A DNA stretch of 64,000 nucleotides from a virus. Below are positions 26,279 through 35,300 of this stretch, in pieces. Where the stretch lies: IMG/VR virus record IMGVR_UViG_3300037827_000187, positions 1 through 64,000 of that record; one strand, 5' to 3'. Under the pieces are notes generated by a model that made no database searches, was not told the DNA's origin, and saw nothing but the letters and a program-made list of their open reading frames with translations. Every line of letters begins with the position of its first letter. Position 1 is the stretch's first letter. The position numbers and the translations under genes are program-made.

Positions 26279-26536
26279 TTAATCGGTAGAGACTGGTTTC
26301 CACGCAGGCGCAATCTGTTGAATAGGCCGACCCCTTCGCCTGTCGACCACCTCGTGGTCCCCGTGGGTTTTCATGCAGTGCTCACACCAGATAGTGCCGT
26401 CGGCATACGTTCGGCAAGCCTTGCGTACCTTGCGACACACATGGGGGGCTGGGTAGACTTCGGTCATGTTGACGTTCAGGGGCATTCGCCGGTTAGGCGA
26501 GGGCACTCGACGATCGATGATCTTAATTGAGGGCAT
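26279..26536 (-). CDS. Small Cys-containing protein
   Basis: 85 aa from ATG 26536 (TAATG overlap with the upstream stop). Basic, with CRKVRKAC and TIWCEHCMKTHGDHE, a plausible zinc-binding C-x6-C-x9-C-x2-C arrangement. Function unknown. Confidence 0.6.
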   Translation of the reverse strand: MPSIKIIDRRVPSPNRRMPLNVNMTEVYPAPHVCRKVRKACRTYADGTIWCEHCMKTHGDHEVVDRRRGRPIQQIAPAWKPVSTD

Positions 26537-26868
26537 TAGCCTGCTGCTACCATTGGTTGGATCCAATAGTTAATTGAACCTGCGCCAGGATTAAAGATTC
26601 TAATTCGATCATGCTGGGCAGTGAGTTGGTAGACCGCCGTCACGCCAGATGGTATGCGATAGTCAGTAGCAGCTGCGGCGGGCATCCCCGAGTTGCCGAA
26701 TCTAATATTAATATCTCCGTTGGCATTGATTGCAAACAAGGAGTTCTTTTGGCCAGCGAGAAGTTCCGCCGTAGAGGTAGTACCTCCTAGCGTGGCGCTA
26801 AGATCCGCAGTATTGGTATTGGCAGTTGCCCCACCAATTGGATTGAAAATTGCTGCAAATGTTGACAT
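26536..26868 (-). CDS. Small virion-surface-like protein
   Basis: 110 aa, beta-rich. ININFRFG-type strand (DINIRFGNSGMPAAAATDY), then RIPSGVTAVYQL and DRIRIFNPGAGSINYWIQPM are typical of small phage proteins that sit on fibres or capsids. ATG 26868 is 10 bases downstream of the preceding gene's stop. Confidence 0.6.
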   Translation of the reverse strand: MSTFAAIFNPIGGATANTNTADLSATLGGTTSTAELLAGQKNSLFAINANGDINIRFGNSGMPAAAATDYRIPSGVTAVYQLTAQHDRIRIFNPGAGSINYWIQPMVAAG

Positions 26869-26878
26869 AGTTAAAGTC

Positions 26879-29800
26879 CTAGTTAGTGAGTACTGAACCT
26901 GAAGTCATCTTACCGCCTTGAATACTATTGGTATTGGAAGGCACGGTTGTAAGAGGAGCAATCGCCACTCCCTCAACGATGTAAGCACCGCTTGTCCCGT
27001 TGAATGCTGGAGTCTGGGCTACGCCCGCCCCACCTGAGAGGACTTGGTACTCGGCAGAATTGCCTACGCCGTCTGCGGCTCCTAGCGTCCAAGGTGCGGT
27101 CGCAGTCGTGGCACTGCCAAGCAAACACGCTGCCCACACAGATTCATTGCCCAGTGGCGGAGTAATGTTGGCCGCTGTCTGGTTGCAAGTGCTTGCCGCG
27201 CCGGAGTTTGACCCAACAGCGTTGAAAGTAGTCGTTCCGCCGGTCTTGTCATTACCCGAGAACTCTCCTCCCAACACGATTGAAAAATTGTTACAATCGC
27301 TTGCTCCGGTGAAAGTTGCCACGAATGGATCTAGGGTAGTATCAGGCGCAATCGCTACAAACGTAGCCCCCCAACTATTCGATCCCGTACTAGCGGGCGC
27401 AATTCGTTGCGTGATAGTCCAGCCCGGAGAGGTTAAGGTGATGCCGCTGATCGGGCTTGCTGTCGGATGGCACTGGGCAAAGAAAACCACGGCATCCCCG
27501 ACTGCGTTTGCTGCACAGGAAAATGAGCCTGAGCCTGAAGCAGCAAAGAACTTATTGGCTGGGACGCATCCATTCGGGACATAGGCCATGACGGGCGTGG
27601 TAAAAGTTTGATCGTTGCCGTAAGCTGTGCCGACTGAGTTTGTAGCCTTGGCTCGATAGTGATAGGTCGTTCCGGGAGAAAGTCCGATAAGCGAGCTATT
27701 CCACGGGGTTACCGTGCCGTCTGAAGTGCAGGGTGCCGTGGGATTAGAACTGAGTCCGTAGCACGTCCCTTCCGAGGTCACTGCCGCGCAACCTCCAGTA
27801 CAGACATAGCTATTGCCCACGATGTTGACCGAGGTCGCTTGTAGGAAGGAGGTCGTTGTGCTTGTGGTCGCCGTGGGCAACGTAACTGCTGCGACGGTGA
27901 ATGTCGCTGTCGCTGTTGTGCTGTTGTCAGTGATTGTTTCGGTGGCATTCGTCGATCCCGCAGTGAGCACCGCTGTTGCCGTGGTGTTCGAGGTTATCGT
28001 GGCTGTCCCGAGACTCGCCCCTGTGCCTCCGCTCTCACTAAATAGGTTGCTGGTCGTGTAATTCCCATTCCCTGTATCCGTCTGCCAAAGCGTGTTGGTT
28101 CCGGTCATAGTCAGTGTGGGCGTGGTGTTTGCCGACCCCGAAGTGGGAGAGATAACCAAGGTTGCTGCGGACACCGAAATCGTGGTACTGATCGAGTCAG
28201 TGGTATCTGTGATCGTCAGCGTTCCCGTGCCCGAGCCGGTTGTGATCTGAAGAGTTTCAGAGGTTGAGGAACTGTTCGACTTGCTAACCAGGGTTGCCCC
28301 GGTCACTCCCGAAATCGAGAATGCCGTGCCGCCCGTCCAAGAAGTACCGCTGCCCGTTAGTGCCACGGCAATATTCTTGCTGTGCTGAGATGGGATTATG
28401 GCGGGAGTGGCAAAGAAGCTGGCACCGGCTGATGCGAATTGATACGCCCCGGTATCCCATGTGCTGCCGCGAGCGTTCTCAGTGATCGCAGGGCAAGTCA
28501 GCTTGTGGTTTGTGGTGTTGTAAGAACAGGCAAAACCAGTCCCACTTGAGCAGGCGGTCCCAGCAGCCGCATTAAGCCCGGTGATCGTTGAGCAAACAGA
28601 AGAAGCATTCCCCCCGGCGTGGACAGTTGACACCGATCCGGTTTGAGGGGCAAAACCGTTGGCATCATTGTAGCCTTGCCCATTGGCAGTCGAGAGCGTC
28701 TGTAGAATGTCATTTGTGAATGGGGCTGGCGTGCTGCATACGCTTCCATTTGTGCAGATAAATCCCGCCGTGTCCGAACCGATTCCGTGATTGTTGCCGA
28801 AGAACACTGTCGCTGGACAGTTAAAACTACCATTCGGAGGGCCGTCGCAAGAACTTCCCGAAGAGAAATTAGTGCCATTGCTACACAAGTTGGTGTCTTG
28901 TCCGCACTCAATGGTGTTGTTGAAAATGTAGTAGGTGCCGTAATTCACATTGTTGTGACCGACAGGACCGATCCCAGAAAAACCAACGTTGTTAGCATAG
29001 TTCACGTTATTGAAGGCGTACATCACGTTGCCCGTGATGCTGCTGCCAATGTTGTTATTGAACCACATTCCTCCGCCTGATCCCGCTCCCTGTGCCGGAG
29101 ACAGACTGAAGGCATTCGTAAGCAAATTGTTGTAAATGAATTGAGTGGTACACTCTGCTGGGCCTTGAATGGATAGCAGGTTAATGTGTCCAATCACACC
29201 TTGCCAAGCATCGCTCTGGGGAGAGTTATTGAACCAGTTGTCATGCCAATTACACGCAGCCGCACTTGAAGCATCTGCGACCCAGGCAAGATAATTGTTG
29301 TAGATACAGGAAACATGACCATAAAAATAATGAATCATGTCCTTCGTGGTATCAGACCCATCAGCTATATTGTCATGGTAGCAACTGCCGGTTGAGGAAC
29401 TGTCGTCACTGTATCCAACAGGGCTGTCGTAGTCACCATTAGCTGCTGTATCGTGCGACCATCCGTGGACATACATACGTTGAAAGTGGGAATTTTGAGC
29501 GCCCGTGAAATGAAACAAGGTGCCTGAAGTATTACTATTCCCGGCCCCGTTTCCTATGGTCTTTGACCCAGTGACCTCGATGTTGTCAAAGACGGTGTAG
29601 TTTCCCCAGTCGCATAATAGAGCGCAATTGGATGGATTGGCTTGACCGTAAGCACCGATAAAGCTAAGGTTCTGCATATTGAAGATCGGTCGCGCCCATG
29701 ATCCCCCAACAAACCAAGTAATATCAAACCCGATGTACATGAGATGACTAGCATTGCCGCTCCATCCCGGTGCCCAATATATTCCTAGCTCAGAGTTCGT

Positions 29801-30103
29801 CCAGGTATCCCCGCCGCGCATTATCATCCCCGTACCCGCAGCAGGTGTTACTGATGCGCAGGTAGCCGTGCACCCAAACATACCTGGAACATGAAGAAAT
29901 GGGGTGCTTTCCGACGTGCCGTTGTTGCTGTCTGAAGCACCGGCCTGCTTGGAGGCGTAATAGCAATTGGTCACACCCATGCTGGACAGTGTGACGTTGA
30001 AAGGTTGCGCCGTTCCGTAGTTTGCCCCAGTCGGGCACGTGCCCCCCGCACCAAAGGCAGGCAGAGCGAATAACAGAAACGGAATGAGTCGAAGTAGTTT
30101 CAT
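26879..30103 (-). CDS. Giant secreted beta-helix/Ig-like tail-associated protein with signal peptide
   Basis: 1074 aa. Signal peptide MKLLRLIPFLLFALPAFGAG, then a beta-helix-like region (about 60-480; repeated YIFNNTIEC, NNNIGSSITGN, MYAFNNVNYANN steps). Residues 560-720 are Thr/Ser/Gly-rich Ig-like or bacterial-surface repeats (TPTLTMTGTNTLW), 740-840 a fibronectin III-like unit (GLSPGTTYHYRAKATNSVGT), and 850-1060 a copy of the beta-sandwich seen in its neighbours. Adhesin- or spike-like; secretion is inferred from the N-terminus. Confidence 0.7.
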   Translation of the reverse strand: MKLLRLIPFLLFALPAFGAGGTCPTGANYGTAQPFNVTLSSMGVTNCYYASKQAGASDSNNGTSESTPFLHVPGMFGCTATCASVTPAAGTGMIMRGGDTWTNSELGIYWAPGWSGNASHLMYIGFDITWFVGGSWARPIFNMQNLSFIGAYGQANPSNCALLCDWGNYTVFDNIEVTGSKTIGNGAGNSNTSGTLFHFTGAQNSHFQRMYVHGWSHDTAANGDYDSPVGYSDDSSSTGSCYHDNIADGSDTTKDMIHYFYGHVSCIYNNYLAWVADASSAAACNWHDNWFNNSPQSDAWQGVIGHINLLSIQGPAECTTQFIYNNLLTNAFSLSPAQGAGSGGGMWFNNNIGSSITGNVMYAFNNVNYANNVGFSGIGPVGHNNVNYGTYYIFNNTIECGQDTNLCSNGTNFSSGSSCDGPPNGSFNCPATVFFGNNHGIGSDTAGFICTNGSVCSTPAPFTNDILQTLSTANGQGYNDANGFAPQTGSVSTVHAGGNASSVCSTITGLNAAAGTACSSGTGFACSYNTTNHKLTCPAITENARGSTWDTGAYQFASAGASFFATPAIIPSQHSKNIAVALTGSGTSWTGGTAFSISGVTGATLVSKSNSSSTSETLQITTGSGTGTLTITDTTDSISTTISVSAATLVISPTSGSANTTPTLTMTGTNTLWQTDTGNGNYTTSNLFSESGGTGASLGTATITSNTTATAVLTAGSTNATETITDNSTTATATFTVAAVTLPTATTSTTTSFLQATSVNIVGNSYVCTGGCAAVTSEGTCYGLSSNPTAPCTSDGTVTPWNSSLIGLSPGTTYHYRAKATNSVGTAYGNDQTFTTPVMAYVPNGCVPANKFFAASGSGSFSCAANAVGDAVVFFAQCHPTASPISGITLTSPGWTITQRIAPASTGSNSWGATFVAIAPDTTLDPFVATFTGASDCNNFSIVLGGEFSGNDKTGGTTTFNAVGSNSGAASTCNQTAANITPPLGNESVWAACLLGSATTATAPWTLGAADGVGNSAEYQVLSGGAGVAQTPAFNGTSGAYIVEGVAIAPLTTVPSNTNSIQGGKMTSGSVLTN

Positions 30104-32325
30104 TGTCCCTTGAAAGCTATGGCTGAAGCTGAAGCTTTATCGCCGCTGCCGGAATCGGTCCAAGTTGGTGCGGTTCCTGTAGTCGTATTGATTGCCGCCG
30201 CATAACCGGAACCGAATCCCGCAAGGAAATCTTCAAAAGTCGTGTACCCAGCCCCGCCCGTGATGGCGGTAATGTTGTTATTTTGGGGCTGGATTGATTG
30301 AATGATCACATCCTTGGTTCCGTTGAGCGTGAGTGCAACACCGGGGCAACTAGTACCTGTGCAGGTTTCCGTGGTGATCTTGCCTGCTGCGTCGTAAAGT
30401 ACAGTACTACCGGACCATGCTAGCTCCCATACGTCGGCACCCCAATTTACCGAAGCCGAACTTGTGGAAGCCAGGTTGACCGTGAGGCTAGTCCCACCGG
30501 AGGCGGGAGCAAGGTTGTATATGCAGTAATTTTGAAAGTTGATTCCCGCGCTGGGATTCCAATCGGTATAGCAGCCGCCATCATTAATCCACTGCCCTCC
30601 GCTGATTCCCGAAATAGACGTGAACATCGTTGGGGCATTGTTGTTGTTTATGCTTAGGGTAACGACAAGCATGTGTCCCGTACCAATCGCCGTAAGCCCG
30701 GTCAAAGCGCAAGTGAGCGTATTCGAGCAGGTATGATCGTAGCTCTTATGCTGAATGACGGACCATGTTCCCGCACCTGAACTCGCGTTTGTGGACATAA
30801 GCGCCATACCGTTCGCTATGAATGAACCGACGCCAGAAGATGTATTGGTGTCGTGCGTCCATGTCCACGTTTGCGAAGCCGTTGACGTTGCGTTATAGAA
30901 ATCCCCGACCCCAGCATTCAAGTCGCAATGAGATGGATTGCTGATGGTTGTGTAGTAGCAATTCTGTTGGTTAGCCCCGCTGGGCGCGGACAATCCCGTA
31001 TAACTGTCCCACTGCGACCCGATCTGCCCAATCATCACTTCGTTCTGGTTTGTTGGGGTGCCACTAAAACTGGTGACGTTGCCCGACCCGCCAGTCTTGT
31101 TCTGTTCTCCAAAGGTTTGCGCTAATCCGCTAGGTCCGAATCCAATATCCAAAGGATTGGTGTTACCTGCTCCGCAAATATCGTGCATCCAGAAGGAAGT
31201 GCCATTTCCTCCGCTCGATCTGGGATTCATTGTCCAAGTTACGCTGTAAACTCCTGGTGAAACGCCCGAAGCTAACCACGCATTCCCTACCGCATTGAAA
31301 TCATCGGTCGCTTGGCTAAGGGTAGTGCTGCCAATTTGCTCGTAAGTATTCGTTCCGTCACTTGCAGATGTGGCATAAGCGCAATCCCCGCTAAATCCGC
31401 TACCATTGCAGCCCGAGTTACTCAACACCGCGATGGCATTCCCGGTGATGGGGTATTTAAGGGCTACCGTCGAGGCTGTCTCGTTCTGCGTATTGTCGTG
31501 CTGGACGTAGCAGACACGCACACCAGACGGAGGGGCCGAACCCGCCGAAGCCGATTTAAAAGCCACTGAGGCAGCAATATAATTGGTGGTTGGAGCCACC
31601 GTAAAGGTTGGAGAAAAACCTACGGTGTCATTATAAACCCCGTATTGCACGCCCGAGCCGAAGGTATCAGCAATCATGGCCGAGCGCAACGTCCATGGCA
31701 TATTTGTTTGATTAGTCGTACTAATCGAAGTGAGCTGGGTGCCATTGGTCACCGCTCCGAATTGAAAAACCAAATCATTCACGGCGGTGAGGGCAGGCAG
31801 CGCGCCAGAGGTAACAGAAGTACCACTACTCGCCTGACAGGCAACTTGGTCGAGGGCGCCAATATTGTAAAATTCATAAAGTTGCAACTGAGGATGATGG
31901 CGAGCAGCTAGAGTGACAGCGACCTCCTGTACTCCCGCACGGATTCCGGACACGTACCACACTTCTCCCACTACCCCGTTGGTCGCATCGGTGCAGCTTG
32001 TGGCCTTGATGTAGGTATTACCGCCAATGTTGTCCGACCATGTCACAGTTTGCGCTGTTGTATCGTAGCGCAGCCAGAGTAGAAGCGTGTTGCCTGAAAT
32101 CGTTGGATTGGGCAAAAAGCTATCTACGACTGTGATCGTATCCGTGATACCTGGGGGCGGTGCTTGCGTCACCGGCATTCCAGCACCATTATTAGCAAAC
32201 GCCGGAGCAACATTAACCGCGCCAGGCTTCGTTGATCCAACAGGAAAGGTTGATCCCGCAGGAATCGTGCTCTGCGCAAAGAGAAAGCTAGCTGACATTA
32301 ACACAAATGTGAGAAGCCTTTTCAC
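30100..32325 (-). CDS. Giant secreted fibre-like protein with signal peptide
   Basis: 741 aa from GTG 32325, which overlaps the upstream stop (TAGTG) and begins a clean signal peptide (KRLLTFVLMSASFLFAQ). An upstream in-frame extension would bury that signal and is rejected. Three related beta-sandwich units follow (each ending in a strand such as YIAASVAFKSA, GMALMS or SASAIAFKG), about 220 residues each. Probably a host-surface or glycan-binding fibre. Confidence 0.7.
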   Translation of the reverse strand: MKRLLTFVLMSASFLFAQSTIPAGSTFPVGSTKPGAVNVAPAFANNGAGMPVTQAPPPGITDTITVVDSFLPNPTISGNTLLLWLRYDTTAQTVTWSDNIGGNTYIKATSCTDATNGVVGEVWYVSGIRAGVQEVAVTLAARHHPQLQLYEFYNIGALDQVACQASSGTSVTSGALPALTAVNDLVFQFGAVTNGTQLTSISTTNQTNMPWTLRSAMIADTFGSGVQYGVYNDTVGFSPTFTVAPTTNYIAASVAFKSASAGSAPPSGVRVCYVQHDNTQNETASTVALKYPITGNAIAVLSNSGCNGSGFSGDCAYATSASDGTNTYEQIGSTTLSQATDDFNAVGNAWLASGVSPGVYSVTWTMNPRSSGGNGTSFWMHDICGAGNTNPLDIGFGPSGLAQTFGEQNKTGGSGNVTSFSGTPTNQNEVMIGQIGSQWDSYTGLSAPSGANQQNCYYTTISNPSHCDLNAGVGDFYNATSTASQTWTWTHDTNTSSGVGSFIANGMALMSTNASSGAGTWSVIQHKSYDHTCSNTLTCALTGLTAIGTGHMLVVTLSINNNNAPTMFTSISGISGGQWINDGGCYTDWNPSAGINFQNYCIYNLAPASGGTSLTVNLASTSSASVNWGADVWELAWSGSTVLYDAAGKITTETCTGTSCPGVALTLNGTKDVIIQSIQPQNNNITAITGGAGYTTFEDFLAGFGSGYAAAINTTTGTAPTWTDSGSGDKASASAIAFKGQ

Positions 32326-35300
32326 TATGGATTCACGCTCACGATGTAAGGTATATCTACCACTGTTGTCGCTGGGGTAAAGGCAATGTTCGCAATAGCA
32401 GGACTGGCGGGTAAAGCGGCGGCTGATGCAGTGCAAACATCTGTTGTATCAATACCAATATTGTGAGCGGTTTGACTACCTCCACCACCAAAGGTTGCAG
32501 CACCACTAGCTGCCGCAGTTGTGTTAAGAAGGACATATGGAACAAAGGTCGATGCTATGTCTGTGCAAAATGCTTCATAATAATAACCGGGAACCATTGT
32601 AAAAGCGGTTACAGAAGTGTTTGCTACCTGCCCCGCTGTCGCAGTTGATTGTTGACCGCAGTCCCATACTGGAGCGGCACTGATAGTCGTACCATTGAAA
32701 GAATAGATACCAACATGATAGTGATCAGCAGCTATGCTAGTTTGGACGCCAGTCAAGCAAGTCGTACCAAGCTTTCGAGTTACATCATTGTAGAATCTGT
32801 ACCAATGAGTATTAAGGGCAGTATTGGCGGCTACACCACCAGTGGTTACATTCTCACCAGGAGAAGTTCCTGGGGCGCCAACCACGAAGGAGCACTTTGA
32901 TAAACATCCAGCAGGAGCAACTCCTTCATCTACTGTTCCATTAATAATGTGGAAATTGCCAGTAGCATCTGCGTACCAACCTGCATCTGTTGAAGCGAGG
33001 CCAGAATAGATAGATCCACCTATAACATATTCACCACCACCACAGGTACTTCCACTTGGACAACCAATATTGGGGCCAGTACCAACGATGACATCTCCTG
33101 TAGAGTTAAATGCTTGGGCGACAGTTGTGTCTCCTGTCAATCCTTTGTCATCGCATTCTAAGGTTATACCAGCTGGAATCGTACAAATAATACCTACTGT
33201 ACTTGGAGTGCCAGTAGATGCGGTTCTATACACTGCATAATAATCAGCATTCGTCACCGCCGTCCAAGTGACCTTGGGCCAGTTAGTGCCATTGATAGTA
33301 GTTGGTCCAGTAAACGCGGTCGTTGCACCTAGCGCGGTGCGGGTAGCTCCGACTAAAGCAACTATTCCATATGTATAAGTTGCTCCGGTACCAGAGCCTC
33401 CACCAAACACAACAGTAGGAGCAGAAGGATTGCTTAGGGTATTGGTTTGAACACCCCAACTCGCTTGATAAGGAACCTGGACAAATGAACTAGCTGGAAT
33501 ACCATTACAAGTGTCTACAGCATTGTTGTGTGCAATGTTATAAATACTTGAGCCATTTGGCCCATTGGTCTCAAGGATTTGATGACTCCAACAATCTTGT
33601 GAAGTGGCGGCAGCAATTGTTACCGTGCCCCCATTGGGATTTGGGCTGTACCAAGCTGTACCAGACCGGATATCATAAGGTGAGTTTTGGGAAACAGAAG
33701 CCGTTGCAGCAGTTACGTTCTGAATGTTTAAAGCAAACTGAGTACCTGCGGTCTGCGTGATGATCTCATTGCCCTGACTGGTAATTTGAAAGATAGTTGG
33801 ACCTCCGTTAACATGGTAATCAATCATGTTACCCGTGAATCCACTGGGGGCGTTTATGCCTTCCATTGTACCGTTGGTACTAAAGGTAGTGGGGCCGGAG
33901 GCGCCCGCATTAAGATATGTTTGTGGAAAGCAGGTCGTGCCCGTGCAAGAAGATCCACCAGCAGTTGCAGGAGCGCCAGTTACTGTGAGACCTGGACTAG
34001 AAGCTGCACCGGCAGAGGTAAAGGTACCGGTTGAAGAAGCATTGACAGTGGTAAATTGCCCTGAGGATGGGGTGGTAGATCCAATAGGTCCAGGCGCCGC
34101 AAACGTCGTGCCATTCAAGAATGCGGCATTTAGATTAGGAACCGCTGTAGTACTTGTTACTGTAAAAGGAGGTGTTCCAATTGCTACTGTTGAAACCAGG
34201 ACAGGAGCCGACAAGTAGTTACTAGACACAATCGCATTACTAGTAGTGCCAGCGATTGCAGGCCAGGTCAAGGTGGCAGTGCCACTGGTGGATCCTGCGC
34301 CAGTAATGACGCAACTTACTGAAGTTGCGGTACCGCAAGATTCCGTGCCAGCAAAAGACAAGTTGCCTGCTGCCGTCACATTGGCTTTAAGCGTTCCTGG
34401 AGTATATGTAGTACCAGAAGTGGAACCTCCGGAATAGATACGCAAGATATCTCCAGTACCTGAGACATCGTAAATTATCTCGCCAATACCCCCTGTAGAG
34501 GTTCCAACTGCACCGACAAGTAAAGCAACAGATGTATTATTGTTGGTTGAATTGCCGTTTTTGATTACTTGTGGGGCAGTGAGATTAGCAGTTTCAACTC
34601 CTGTTCGAGTGATACCATCACCAGTCGCTGCCTCTGTCATTGTGGTTATAGCAGCGGAGCCCGTAAGTTGATCTTCAGATAATGATTTACCAGTAAAAGT
34701 AGTGGTGCTGCTGGGGGTGACGTTGGCTGCGCCAGAATCAGCAATGCCACCGTTAGCATCTCCAACCACACTATCACCATTAGTGAAGGAACCTGAGGCT
34801 GTAACGATAGCCGTGTCAGTTCCAATAGATGAGGTGATATTAGCTGGAGTAGCGTTTTGAATTGAAATAGCACCGGCTGCGGTAACATGTGCCGGGGCTA
34901 CGGCAGTCATTGCACCACCACCACTTGAAGTTACGCAAGTAGCACAACCCAGTTTACTGGTTACAAATGCAAGCGGGGCATTCACCCCAAAGTACTCTTC
35001 AGTTCCAGGAGAACCAGTTGGATTACCCCAAAGGGTATCGGCAAGGGCACTTCCCAAGGTGGCGGTGACGGCTCCGGTGGAAGCGCTGTTGCTGAGAAGG
35101 GCTCCATCTCCAGTAAAGGATGTCACACCTGAAGAAGTACCACTCGACCAGGTACATGCTGAGATATTAGCCGAAGGAGTGGCGCAACTAAGGAATTGCC
35201 CGCCCGAAGGGGCAACGGTGGGGGGCTGCAATAGATAACTAGTAAATGAAGCTGAGAGAGGCGCGGTCCATCCGAAAACATTGCTGCCCACTACCGGATT

